The position numbers and the translations under genes were made by a program. The notes under the pieces are model-generated. The model had not been told where the DNA came from. It ran no database searches and saw only the letters and a program-made list of their open reading frames with translations. From BTUB01 sp964392765 (GTDB taxonomy: Bacteria > Babelota > Babeliae > Babelales > Vermiphilaceae), in contig CAYMRF010000032.1 in NCBI GenBank assembly GCA_964392765.1, positions 1-16,394 on the forward strand: DNA of 16,394 bases. Direction: 5' to 3'. Below are positions 1 through 7,076 of this stretch, in pieces (the first letter of the stretch is position 1; every line of letters starts with the position of its first letter).

Positions 1-35
1 CGAAGATCGTATCGTTGGCACCTGAGGTTTTATAA
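1..35 (+). CDS. rplN: 50S ribosomal protein uL14 (L14), C-terminal tail only
   Basis: Only the last ten codons of this gene lie in the window. In frame 3 they read KIVSLAPEVL followed by TAA at 33-35, which matches the highly conserved C-terminus of bacterial uL14 (E. coli ends in a near-identical SLAPEVL tail). uL14 sits on the interface side of the large subunit. The position directly before rplX is the standard spc-operon order. The stop codon overlaps the AAGGAAT Shine-Dalgarno site used by rplX, so the two genes are probably translated in succession. The start lies outside the window. Confidence 0.9.
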   Translation, partial: KIVSLAPEVL

Positions 36-47
36 GGAATAAGTGAT

Positions 48-362
48 ATGGTTGCTCGAATTAAGAAAAATGATACCGTAGTAGTTTTATCCGGAAAAGA
101 TAGGGATAAAACCGGTACCGTAATTGAAGTTTTGCCTAAAAAGGGTAAAGTATTAGTGAAAGATATTGCTCTGGTTACACGACATGTCAAAGCGAGAAAG
201 CAAGGCGAAGTTTCAGGCATTAAGAAAGAAGAAGGATATGTAAATGCTTCTATTCTCATGCCAGTATGCGTTTCTTGCAAACAACCTTGTCGCGTTAATG
301 CAAAAGTAATTGAAAGTGGCAAGAGAGTTCGTGTTTGCAATAAATGTGAAGAAATATTCTAA
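48..362 (+). CDS. rplX: 50S ribosomal protein uL24 (L24), zinc-ribbon-tailed form
   Basis: uL24 binds 23S rRNA early and helps start large-subunit assembly near the exit tunnel. The N-terminus (residues 5-35, with the GKDRDKTGTV core) is the KOW motif typical of the family, and the 104-aa length is normal. The C-terminal part carries five cysteines: C74 and C77 (CVSC), C81, and C97 and C100 (CNKC). The two CxxC pairs look like a Cys4 zinc ribbon, the C+ form found in some bacteria and absent in E. coli L24; zinc binding is inferred. The start is set by AAGGAAT at 34-40, seven bases upstream. The next gene, rplE, follows after 26 bp. Confidence 0.97.
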   Translation: MVARIKKNDTVVVLSGKDRDKTGTVIEVLPKKGKVLVKDIALVTRHVKARKQGEVSGIKKEEGYVNASILMPVCVSCKQPCRVNAKVIESGKRVRVCNKCEEIF

Positions 363-388
363 TAAGCCTTGTTTAGGGAAATAGTACC

Positions 389-934
389 ATGAGTAAAGCT
401 CGCCTCGAAGAGTTATACACCAGTAAAGTTCGCTCCGAACTTCAAAAAAAACTTGGGTTAAATAATGTAATGGAAGTGCCCAAGATTACTAAAATAGTTT
501 TGAATGTGGGTGTAAAAGATGCAATTGCAGATAGCAAAGTCTTGCAATCAGTAATGGAGACAGTAGGAAAAATTTCTGGGCAAGCACCAGTAAGAACCTT
601 GGCAAAAAAATCTATCGCGAGCTTTAAGCTCAGAGCTGGGATGCCAATTGGTGTTAAGGTGACTTTGCGTAAGAAAAATATGTATAACTTCTTAGATAGG
701 CTTATTAACTTGGCTTTACCTAAGACAAGAGATTTTCAAGGCGTGCCTTCATCCTTTGATGGCAGAGGAAATTACAATCTCGGCCTCAAGGAAATCAGTA
801 TTTTTCCTGAAGTTGACTACGATATTAACCAAAAATTGTATGGATTGAACGTAACAATTTGTACAACGGCACGTGCTGATGAACATGGCGTTGAATTGCT
901 TAAAGAATTCGGCATGCCATTTCGCAAAGCTTAG
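389..934 (+). CDS. rplE: 50S ribosomal protein uL5 (L5)
   Basis: uL5 is part of the 5S ribonucleoprotein in the central protuberance of the large subunit and contacts P-site tRNA. The 181-aa length matches bacterial L5 (about 178-187). Recognisable segments are the N-terminal LEELYTSKVRSELQ helix, VPKITKIVLNVGV, the APVRTLAKKSIASFKLR loop, the DFQGVPSSFDGRGNYNLGL block with the conserved Gly-Asn-Tyr, the FPEVDYD strand and the ELLKEFGMPF C-terminus. AGGGAA at 375-380 lies eight bases before the ATG. It sits between rplX and rpsN as in the standard spc operon. Nothing is missing or unusual. Confidence 0.98.
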   Translation: MSKARLEELYTSKVRSELQKKLGLNNVMEVPKITKIVLNVGVKDAIADSKVLQSVMETVGKISGQAPVRTLAKKSIASFKLRAGMPIGVKVTLRKKNMYNFLDRLINLALPKTRDFQGVPSSFDGRGNYNLGLKEISIFPEVDYDINQKLYGLNVTICTTARADEHGVELLKEFGMPFRKA

Positions 935-950
935 TTAGAAGGTAATAAAG

Positions 951-1136
951 ATGGCGAGAAAAGCGCTCATTGAAAAAACAAATCAAACTCCGAAATTTTC
1001 CACAAGAGCAAAAAATCGTTGCAAGCTCTGTGGTAGACCGCGTGGATATATGAGAATATTCATGATGTGTCGTCTTTGCTTTAGAAAGATGGCTCTTGAT
1101 GGTTTGCTTCCTGGTGTTAAGAAAACAAGTTGGTAA
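951..1136 (+). CDS. rpsN: 30S ribosomal protein uS14, zinc-binding type Z
   Basis: uS14 is a late-assembling protein in the head of the small subunit. At 61 aa this is the short zinc-dependent form (about 61 aa), not the roughly 100-aa C-minus form of E. coli. C24 and C27 (CKLC) and C40 and C43 (CRLC) form the zinc site, separated by the conserved GRPRGYMR segment. The C-terminus LPGVKKTSW is the usual family ending. An AGAAGG site lies just upstream of the ATG. The gap to rplE is 16 bp and to rpsH 20 bp, consistent with one operon. Confidence 0.98.
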   Translation: MARKALIEKTNQTPKFSTRAKNRCKLCGRPRGYMRIFMMCRLCFRKMALDGLLPGVKKTSW

Positions 1137-1156
1137 AATTTAGTTAAAGGATATTA

Positions 1157-1549
1157 ATGTCTATTGATGTGATCGGTGATTTTTTAACAATCATTCGAAA
1201 CGGCTTAATGTCATCTAAGTTGTTGGTAGTGGCTCCTTACTCTAAAATCAAAGCTGAAGTAGCTGAGATTCTTAAAGAAGAAGGATTCATTAAAGATTTT
1301 GCAATAACTGAAGAAGATGGCAAAAAGTCAGTAAAAGTATTTCTCAAGTATGTTGGCGGCGAATCAGTAATTCACGAACTTAAGCGAGTGAGCACACCAG
1401 GAAGAAGATCTTATAAAGGTGCTGCGAACATTAAGCCGGTTATCGGCGGTTTAGGCCTTTCCATTTTGACCACAAGCAAAGGCATAATTTCGCATAAGAA
1501 AGCAAAAGAATTAGGCGTCGGTGGCGAAGTTATTTGCACGGTTTGGTAA
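1157..1549 (+). CDS. rpsH: 30S ribosomal protein uS8 (S8)
   Basis: uS8 binds helix 21 of 16S rRNA and organises the central domain of the small subunit; in E. coli it is also the translational repressor of the spc operon. The 130-aa length is standard. The N-terminal DVIGDFLTIIRNG corresponds to the usual DPIADMLTRIRNA. The SKIKAEVAEILKEEGFI helix, the RVSTPGRRSYKG block and the C-terminal GLGLSILTTSKGIISHKKAKE with GGEVICTVW are all characteristic. An AAAGGA site precedes the ATG. No S8-binding leader structure was identified here, so autoregulation is not shown by the sequence. Confidence 0.98.
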   Translation: MSIDVIGDFLTIIRNGLMSSKLLVVAPYSKIKAEVAEILKEEGFIKDFAITEEDGKKSVKVFLKYVGGESVIHELKRVSTPGRRSYKGAANIKPVIGGLGLSILTTSKGIISHKKAKELGVGGEVICTVW

Positions 1550-1559
1550 GGGTTAGAAT

Positions 1560-2108
1560 ATGTCTAAAATTGGTAGAAAGCCGATAGATATTGGTTCAGC
1601 AAAAGTAGAAATCAAGGGCCAAGAGGTTCACTTCTCAGGTAAAAAGGGCTCTGGTTCTTATGTTTTGCCAGAAGGTATGATCGCAACTCTTGATGGCAAA
1701 TTTTTGACCTTGTCATTCGATAAGTCTCAAAAATCAGCTGACATTAACAGAATTTGGGGTTTACACCGTGCGCTTTTAGCGAATCGCATAAAAGGCATTC
1801 AGCAAGATTTTGAAAAAACGGTACAGATTACGGGGCTTGGATTCAAAGCAGCCGTTTCAGGTAATAAAGTAGTATTCTCACTTGGGTTTAGCCATAAAAT
1901 TGATTTTACTCTTCCTAAAGATGTTTCTCTGGAAGTTGATAAAACAGGGCAAAAGCTTATTTTCCGTTCTCCAGATAAAGAATTGATGGGGCATGTTTGC
2001 AGTCAAGTGAGAGCATTGAGACCACCTGAGCCATACAAAGGAACAGGGGTTAAGCTCGAAGGTGAAGTAATTGCACGTAAAGCTGGTAAAACAAAAGCTG
2101 CAGCATAA
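1560..2108 (+). CDS. rplF: 50S ribosomal protein uL6 (L6)
   Basis: uL6 has two tandem copies of an alpha/beta fold and binds near the sarcin-ricin loop, where elongation factors dock. The 182-aa length fits the family (about 176-182). Seen motifs are SKIGRKPI at the N-terminus, the central linker NRIWGLHRALLANRIKGI, VQITGLGFKA, and the C-terminal signature RALRPPEPYKGTGV followed by GEVIARKAGK. A short Lys/Ala tail ends the protein. TAAGGG, overlapping the rpsH stop codon, acts as ribosome binding site; only 10 bp separate the genes. Confidence 0.98.
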   Translation: MSKIGRKPIDIGSAKVEIKGQEVHFSGKKGSGSYVLPEGMIATLDGKFLTLSFDKSQKSADINRIWGLHRALLANRIKGIQQDFEKTVQITGLGFKAAVSGNKVVFSLGFSHKIDFTLPKDVSLEVDKTGQKLIFRSPDKELMGHVCSQVRALRPPEPYKGTGVKLEGEVIARKAGKTKAAA

Positions 2109-2129
2109 ATAATTAGATAGGGTGCTCTC

Positions 2130-2483
2130 GTGAGTTTAATTAAGAAATTACAAATCAGAACAGAAAAAAGAAAGCTTCGTGTGCGAAGCCGTTTAAAAGG
2201 CAGCGAATTGCCGCGCGTATCCGTGTTTAAGAGTCTTAATCACATTTATGCACAGCTGATCGATGATGCTAAGCATGCTACTCTTGCAAGCTGCTCTACC
2301 TTAGAACTTACTAAGTTAAAAGGTGATAAGAAAGCGCAAGCTCATGCAATAGGGTTGGAATTAGCAAAACGTGCACAAGGACTTGGTGTTAAAGAAGTTA
2401 TATTTGATCGTGGTCATTTCTTGTATCACGGCAGATTGAAGTCTTTGGCAGAAGGTTTGCGTGAAGGCGGGCTTAAGGTTTAA
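2130..2483 (+). CDS. rplR: 50S ribosomal protein uL18 (L18)
   Basis: uL18 binds 5S rRNA together with uL5 in the central protuberance. The 117-aa product shows the basic N-terminus (RTEKRKLRVRSRLKG), the PRVSVFKSLNHIYAQLIDD strand pair, and the C-terminal VIFDRGHFLYHGRLKSLAEG with REGGLKV, all typical of the family. The start is GTG, placed by TAGGG about eight bases upstream; no ATG alternative preserves the conserved N-terminus. It lies 21 bp after rplF and 22 bp before rpsE. Confidence 0.97.
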   Translation: MSLIKKLQIRTEKRKLRVRSRLKGSELPRVSVFKSLNHIYAQLIDDAKHATLASCSTLELTKLKGDKKAQAHAIGLELAKRAQGLGVKEVIFDRGHFLYHGRLKSLAEGLREGGLKV

Positions 2484-2505
2484 GGTTCAATAAACAGGAT
2501 TAATA

Positions 2506-3018
2506 ATGGCAGAAAATAAAAGCAAAGCCGGCAATTTCGTAGATTTCGTAGTCCATGTGGCTCGTGTTACTAAAGTAACTAAAGGTGGAAAAACTTTTTC
2601 ATTCTCAGCTCTGGTTGTTTCTGGAAACCCAGAAGAGGGAGAAGTTGGCTTGGGTCTCGGAAAAAGCCGTGAAGTTTCATTAGCAATTGCAAAAGCTACT
2701 AATCAAGCAAGAAAAAATTTAATTAAAATTGCATTACGCGGAACCACAATTCCTTTCGATGTTCGCGGTCAACACGGCGCAAGCCGCGTGATAATCCGTC
2801 CAGCATATAAAGGTACCGGGTTAATCGCAGGTGGCGCAGTCCGTAAAATTATGGAAGCTGCAGGCGTAAAAGATGTATTGGCTAAATCATTACGTGCTGG
2901 CAACCCAAAGAACGTGGCAAAAGCAACTTTGAATGCTTTTGCGCAATTGCGTTCAGCATCTGATCTGGCGAAACTTCGTGGTAAAACAATAGCTGAGCTT
3001 GTTGGGAGCACAAAATAA
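2506..3018 (+). CDS. rpsE: 30S ribosomal protein uS5 (S5)
   Basis: uS5 sits at the mRNA entry side and decoding region of the small subunit and affects translational fidelity. The N-terminal double-stranded RNA-binding-like domain (about residues 10-75) includes FVVHVARVTKVTKGGKTFSF and GLGKSREV. The C-terminal domain (about 90-160) includes GTTIPFDV, the HGASRVIIRPAYKGTG block and AGGAVRKIMEAAGVKDV. The 170-aa length is normal. Its stop codon overlaps the rplO start by one base (TAATG). That is notable because rpmD, the usual next gene, is absent. Confidence 0.98.
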   Translation: MAENKSKAGNFVDFVVHVARVTKVTKGGKTFSFSALVVSGNPEEGEVGLGLGKSREVSLAIAKATNQARKNLIKIALRGTTIPFDVRGQHGASRVIIRPAYKGTGLIAGGAVRKIMEAAGVKDVLAKSLRAGNPKNVAKATLNAFAQLRSASDLAKLRGKTIAELVGSTK

Positions 3019-3476
3019 TGATTTTGAATAAGTTACCTAAATTATTAAAAAAAAGAAAAAGAGTAGGCCGTGGCGGTAAGCTCGGCGGAACATCCGGCAA
3101 AGGCCATAAAGGTCAAAAAGCTCGTTCTGGCGGCTACGTGAGAATCGGTTATGAAGGTGGTCAAATGCCTTTATATCGCCGTTTGCCTAAGCGCGGATTT
3201 AATAACGCTGACTTCCAAACAGAAGTTACGGTTGTTAATCTTTCAGACTTAGAGCGCGTATTCGAAAATGGTGCTGAAATCACCCGCCAAACTCTTATCG
3301 AAAAAGGCCTCATTAAAGTGGGCAAAAGTAATGGTGCTCACGAAGTATTGGTTAAAGTTCTTGGCGATGGCCAATTAACCAAGAAATTCGTGGTAACCGC
3401 AGACGCATTTAGTAAATCAGCTTTAAAAGCGATTCAAGATCGTGGTGGACAGACGAGATTAAATAAGGAGATGTGA
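3018..3476 (+). CDS. rplO: 50S ribosomal protein uL15 (L15)
   Basis: uL15 is a late-assembly protein of the large subunit with a long basic N-terminal extension that threads into 23S rRNA. The 152-aa product shows this Gly/Lys/Arg-rich arm (KRVGRGGKLGGTSGKGHKG, then QKARSGG), the GYEGGQMPLYRRLPKRGF block and a globular C-terminal domain ending in DRGGQTRLNKEM. The ATG overlaps the rpsE TAA by one base, and GGGAG lies within the end of rpsE as ribosome binding site. This suggests translational coupling. The gap to secY is only 4 bp. Confidence 0.98.
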   Translation: MILNKLPKLLKKRKRVGRGGKLGGTSGKGHKGQKARSGGYVRIGYEGGQMPLYRRLPKRGFNNADFQTEVTVVNLSDLERVFENGAEITRQTLIEKGLIKVGKSNGAHEVLVKVLGDGQLTKKFVVTADAFSKSALKAIQDRGGQTRLNKEM

Positions 3477-3480
3477 AGCC

Positions 3481-4797
3481 GTGGTTCTCTTGAGTAATTT
3501 TATTAACATTTTTTTTGTTCCTGAATTACGAAAAAAAGTTCTTTTTACCCTTGGGGTATTGATCATTTATCGTTTAGGTGCCCATATACCAGTTATTGGT
3601 ATTGATGTTGCAGCTTTGCGTGCGATGATGGATCAAGCAAGTGGTTTAGGTGGGCTTTTTAGCTACATAGATCTTTTTTCAGGCGGTATGTTGCGTGAGT
3701 GTACTCTTTTTGCACTCGGGATTATGCCTTATATTACTGCTTCTATTATGATGCAGATGTTGAGCATGACTGTCCCTTCTTTAGAGCTTCTTCAAAAAGA
3801 AGGCGAATATGGCCGTAAAATTATTAATCAATACACTCGATATTTAACCTTTGCCGTAAGTATTGCGCAAAGTATTGGTCTTGCGTTCATTCTTGAAAGA
3901 AATCATTTAGTGCTTGATCCTGGTTGGGGTTTCCGCTTAATGCTTGTTCTTTCATTAACCGTGGGCTCAATGTTTGTGATGTGGTTGGGCGAGCAGATTT
4001 CATTATTCGGATTGGGTAATGGAAGCAGCATGATTATTTTTGCTGGTATTGTTGCTCGTTTACCTGAAGATGCGTTGAAATCTATTTATCAAGTTCAACA
4101 AGGCTTGGTAAATGGATGGTTAACACTTTTCTTAGCATTACTCTTTATTGCTATTGCGGCATGTATCGTATTCCTTGAAAAAGGTGAGCGTAAAATTCCG
4201 GTTCAATATACCCGTCGTGTGGTTGGTCAAAAGGTTTATGGCGGTCAAAGTACCTATATTCCGTTTAAGATCAACGTTCCGGGTGTTATGCCAGTAATTT
4301 TTGCCGGTGCTGTTCTTAATATTCCTATGTTTGCAGCAGCGATGCTTTCTGAAAAATTTGCCCTTTTTAAGTGGGTTTCTCAAAGCATGGTTCCTACCGG
4401 AATTGCTTATAACGTAATTGAATTTGTTTTAATTATCTTCTTCTCATTCTTCTATACCGCCTTAGTGTATAATCCGGATGAGCTTGCAGATAATATGAAG
4501 AAAAGCGGCGGATTTATTCCTGGAATTCGTCCAGGAAGACAAACCTCTGAATTCTTTAACTATATTTTGACAAGAATCGGCTTAATTGGTGCTATTTACT
4601 TAGCAATCCTTGCTCTACTTCCAAACATCTTGCGTATGATGGGGTTGCCATTGCCATTCAATCTGGGCGGAACAAGCCTCTTGATTGTGGTGGGTGTTGC
4701 TTTAGATACCGCTGCTCAAATCGAATCATATCTGATTGAGCACCGTTATGAAGGCTTCTTAACCGCGGGGCGCATGAAAATGAGGGGTGCGCGTTGA
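3481..4797 (+). CDS. secY: Preprotein translocase subunit SecY
   Basis: SecY is the channel of the Sec translocon in the inner membrane. With SecE, SecG and SecA it moves exported proteins, presumably including the signal-peptide proteins encoded downstream. The 438-aa length and about ten hydrophobic segments fit the family. Typical motifs are RLGAHIPVIGID after TM1, the plug-region segment LFSGGMLRECTLFALGIMPYI, the EGEYGRKIINQYTRY loop, and GERKIPVQYTRRVVGQK with YGGQSTYIPFKIN before a long TM. The C-terminal region ends in a basic GRMKMRGAR tail. The start is GTG: AAGGAG at 3465-3470 is ten bases away, whereas the in-frame TTG at 3490 would be too distant. The last four bases overlap adk (TTGA). 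Confidence 0.98.
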   Translation: MVLLSNFINIFFVPELRKKVLFTLGVLIIYRLGAHIPVIGIDVAALRAMMDQASGLGGLFSYIDLFSGGMLRECTLFALGIMPYITASIMMQMLSMTVPSLELLQKEGEYGRKIINQYTRYLTFAVSIAQSIGLAFILERNHLVLDPGWGFRLMLVLSLTVGSMFVMWLGEQISLFGLGNGSSMIIFAGIVARLPEDALKSIYQVQQGLVNGWLTLFLALLFIAIAACIVFLEKGERKIPVQYTRRVVGQKVYGGQSTYIPFKINVPGVMPVIFAGAVLNIPMFAAAMLSEKFALFKWVSQSMVPTGIAYNVIEFVLIIFFSFFYTALVYNPDELADNMKKSGGFIPGIRPGRQTSEFFNYILTRIGLIGAIYLAILALLPNILRMMGLPLPFNLGGTSLLIVVGVALDTAAQIESYLIEHRYEGFLTAGRMKMRGAR

Positions 4798-5483
4798 ACC
4801 AAAAGAAACAAGTGTATATCTTGATTGGGCCCCCTGGGTCTGGCAAGGGTACGTTATCCCATTTATGCGAACGAAAGCTTGGCTGGGTCCAATTGTCAAC
4901 TGGTAATTTATGCCGAAAGCATATCGCTGAACAAACAGAAATTGGCAAACAGATAGATTTTGCTTTGAAATCTGGTAAACTTGTTTCGGATAGCCTTATT
5001 AATGCTATGGTTCATGATTGGTTTGAAACAATAATCAAGCAGGAAGATAACATTATTTTGGATGGTTTTCCCCGTACCATCGTACAAGCTCAAACCTTGC
5101 ATGAGTTTTTAAAGCCTCATCTTGGGTATGTGAATGTACAAGTAGTGCGTTTTTCCATCGCGGATGAATCGGTAATAGCTCGAATTTGTGGTCGTTTGGT
5201 ATGTCTTAATAAAGACTGCCAAGAAGTTTACTCTCTTAACCCCGGCTCTCGTATGCCCGCTAAGCATATGAAGTGTGATGTCTGTTCATCGGATCTCGGA
5301 CGTAGAAATGATGATGCAGTATCGGCGGTAAAAGATCGTCTTCAAACGTATCATAAGCACGAGCAAGATCTTTTAAGTTTTTATAAACAAACACCGTTTG
5401 CTGTTAAAGAATTTAAAGCAGAGATGCATCTAGAAGATGTTTTTGATGAATTTAAAAAATTAGTGGAATCAGACGGTGTATGA
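4794..5483 (+). CDS. adk: Adenylate kinase, zinc-type LID domain
   Basis: Adk catalyses ATP + AMP = 2 ADP in the cytoplasm. The P-loop is GPPGSGKG (12-19) and the DGFPRT motif is at 90-95. The LID domain (about 133-172) carries four cysteines, C137, C142, C161 and C164, in zinc-type order, followed by the RRNDD segment. Two details are unusual. The AMP-site motif reads STGN (35-38) where STGD is usual, and the first LID cysteine pair is spaced C-x4-C instead of C-x2-C. The TTG start gives a normal N-terminus, overlaps the secY TGA by four bases and has GAGGGG about seven bases upstream. A GTG six codons later is a less likely alternative. The length of 229 aa is normal, and adk after secY is a common order. 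Confidence 0.96.
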   Translation: MNQKKQVYILIGPPGSGKGTLSHLCERKLGWVQLSTGNLCRKHIAEQTEIGKQIDFALKSGKLVSDSLINAMVHDWFETIIKQEDNIILDGFPRTIVQAQTLHEFLKPHLGYVNVQVVRFSIADESVIARICGRLVCLNKDCQEVYSLNPGSRMPAKHMKCDVCSSDLGRRNDDAVSAVKDRLQTYHKHEQDLLSFYKQTPFAVKEFKAEMHLEDVFDEFKKLVESDGV

Positions 5484-6241
5484 TTATCATCAAGAATAAA
5501 ATTTCCATTGCAAAGATGGAAAAAGCAGGAATTTTACTGCAAGAAATTTTCGACGCACTCGTTCCTTTCATTAAAGAAGGAATTTCGACTCTTGCGATTG
5601 ATAGTATGATTGTTGAGCTTTTGAAGGAAAAAAAGATGACTTCAAAAACAGTTGGCTATCATGGCTATGCGCATTCAAGTTGTATTTCGGTGAATGATGA
5701 AGTGGTGCACGGAGTTCCTCGAGCAGATAAAATCTTGCGTGACGGTGATCTGGTTAAAGTTGATATTTGCGCTTCATTTGATGGATATTGTGCTGACATG
5801 GCGCGTGCTTTTTTCATAGGTAAACCGTCAGAACAAGCGTTAAAATTGGTTCAGGTAGCGGATGCTGCTTTGAAAAAAGGTATTGAAAAAGCAAGAGCGG
5901 GCAACCGTCTTGGCGATATCTCTTTTGCAATTCAGCAAGAAGTTGAAAGTCATGGTTTTGGGGTGGTTCGAGATTTTGCAGGCCATGGAATTGGCAAGCA
6001 GATGCATGAAGATCCTGAAATTCTTAATTATGGCAAAGCAGGAAGCGGTTTGCTATTGCAACCGGGAATGACATTTGCGATAGAGCCAATGATTACGATG
6101 GGTAAATATCACGTATATGTTACTCAGGATGGCTGGACCGTGAAAACCAAGGATAAAAGCTTGGCGGCACACGTGGAAGATACCATAGCAATTACTCAAG
6201 GTGAGCCTAAAATTTTAACGAGAAGTAATGGAAAAGGTTAA
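5480..6241 (+). CDS. map: Methionine aminopeptidase, type I
   Basis: MAP removes the initiator methionine from nascent proteins once deformylated. The 253-aa pita-bread fold has all catalytic residues: H77 (VVHGVP), metal ligands D95 (VKVDI), D106 (ADMARAF), H169 (FAGHGIG), E202 (AIEPM) and E233 (HVEDT). Each is two positions earlier than the E. coli counterpart, so this is an intact type I enzyme without the insertion of type II enzymes and without an N-terminal zinc extension. The ATG overlaps the adk TGA (ATGA), and no strong ribosome binding site is visible, so translation is probably coupled to adk. map next to adk and infA is the usual arrangement in many bacteria. Confidence 0.98.
   Translation: MIIIKNKISIAKMEKAGILLQEIFDALVPFIKEGISTLAIDSMIVELLKEKKMTSKTVGYHGYAHSSCISVNDEVVHGVPRADKILRDGDLVKVDICASFDGYCADMARAFFIGKPSEQALKLVQVADAALKKGIEKARAGNRLGDISFAIQQEVESHGFGVVRDFAGHGIGKQMHEDPEILNYGKAGSGLLLQPGMTFAIEPMITMGKYHVYVTQDGWTVKTKDKSLAAHVEDTIAITQGEPKILTRSNGKG
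6232..6237 (+). promoter_or_regulatory. Ribosome binding site deciding the infA start
   Basis: AAAAGG lies eight bases before the ATG at 6246. It favours that start over the in-frame ATG at 6228, which lies inside the end of map, has no comparable site, and would add six residues not expected in IF-1. This is a position-based inference; the site also lies within the last codons of map. Confidence 0.55.
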
Positions 6242-6245
6242 GCAT

Positions 6246-6488
6246 ATGACACATAAAAATGATCACAAACAAAAAGAAGAAGTAATAAAAGTAGATGGCG
6301 TTGTGAAAGAGACGCTTCCGAATGCTATGTTTCGCGTAGAAATAGAGGGCGGACATGAAGTGTTAGGGCATGTTTCTGGAAAGATGCGCATGCACTATAT
6401 AAAAATTTTGCCTGGTGATCGAGTGGCGCTTGAATTATCGCCCTATGATCTAAAGCGTGGAAGAATTGTTTTGAGATATAAGAGTTAA
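6246..6488 (+). CDS. infA: Translation initiation factor IF-1
   Basis: IF-1 binds the A site of the small subunit during initiation and helps IF-2 and IF-3. The product from this start is 80 aa. Its S1-type OB fold shows VDGVVKETLPNAMFRVE, GHEVLGHVSGKMRMHYIKIL, PGDRVALELSPYDL and KRGRIVLRYK, nearly identical to the bacterial consensus. Ahead of the OB fold is a short charged N-terminus (MTHKNDHKQKEE), slightly longer than the usual MAKKD-type start. An in-frame ATG at 6228 would give 86 aa and overlap map by 14 bases; the ribosome binding site argues for 6246. The position between map and rpmJ is standard. Confidence 0.95.
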   Translation: MTHKNDHKQKEEVIKVDGVVKETLPNAMFRVEIEGGHEVLGHVSGKMRMHYIKILPGDRVALELSPYDLKRGRIVLRYKS

Positions 6489-6519
6489 TTACAGCGAGTT
6501 ATTATCCTAGAGGATTACG

Positions 6520-6636
6520 ATGAAGGTAAGAACTTCAGTAAAGAAAGTTTGCAATAATTGCCGTATTATTAAACGCAAGGGCGTTGTACGCGTTATTTGT
6601 AAAAGAAATGCACGTCATAAACAACGTCAAGGTTAA
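6520..6636 (+). CDS. rpmJ: 50S ribosomal protein bL36 (L36), zinc form
   Basis: This is a 38-residue gene. The product begins MKVRTSVKK and ends RHKQRQG, both hallmarks of bacterial L36. C11, C14 (CNNC), C27 and H33 are the zinc ligands of the C+ form. bL36 binds domains of 23S rRNA in the large subunit and is one of the last proteins added. AGAGGA lies eight bases before the ATG. The gene sits between infA and rpsM, exactly the usual location, with 31 bp and 22 bp gaps. Confidence 0.97.
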   Translation: MKVRTSVKKVCNNCRIIKRKGVVRVICKRNARHKQRQG

Positions 6637-6658
6637 GGTTTGAAAGTTAAGGATTTAC

Positions 6659-7048
6659 ATGGCTAGAATCGAAGGTGTTAATTTACCAACGAATAAACGA
6701 ATTGAGTACGCATTAACCTACTTGTTTGGAATAGGTCTTAAAACATCTCAAGACATACTCAATAAATTAAAAATTGATTTCAATAAGCGCGTAAAAGATC
6801 TCAGCGACTCTGAAGTTGCATCTATCTCCAAAGAAGTGCAAGTCAACTACGTGGTTGAGGGTGAATTGCGTAAAGAAATTACCTTGAACATTAAACGCTT
6901 GCAAGAAATCGGAAGCTATCGCGGCTTACGTCATAAAAAAGGTTTGCCAGTTCGTGGTCAGAGAACCAAAACTAACGCACGTACCAGAAAAGGTCCACGT
7001 AAAGCGGGTTCTGCTATTGCATTGAAGAAAAAAGTAACTAAGAAATAA
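6659..7048 (+). CDS. rpsM: 30S ribosomal protein uS13 (S13)
   Basis: uS13 lies in the head of the small subunit, forms bridges to the large subunit and contacts P-site tRNA through its basic tail. The 129-aa product has the N-terminal MARIEGVNLPTNKRIEYALT segment with YLFGIG, the helix-hairpin-helix-like core, and the C-terminal IGSYRGLRHKKGLPVRGQRT block followed by TNARTRKGPRK, a near-invariant family signature. The lysine-rich end (LKKKVTKK) is typical. AAGGA lies six bases before the ATG. It begins the alpha-operon part of the cluster. Confidence 0.98.
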   Translation: MARIEGVNLPTNKRIEYALTYLFGIGLKTSQDILNKLKIDFNKRVKDLSDSEVASISKEVQVNYVVEGELRKEITLNIKRLQEIGSYRGLRHKKGLPVRGQRTKTNARTRKGPRKAGSAIALKKKVTKK

Positions 7049-7076
7049 TAGTTAAAGCTTTAGAGGTATTGCGCTA

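Noticed and set aside
2769..3100. Two open frames on the minus strand opposite rpsE and rplO
   Set aside because: They are shadows of conserved ribosomal genes with no ribosome binding site or family resemblance.
6228..6488. Longer IF-1 starting at the ATG within map (86 aa)
   Set aside because: The ATG at 6246 has AAAAGG eight bases upstream and gives a length closer to the family; the longer form adds MEKVKH with no family support.
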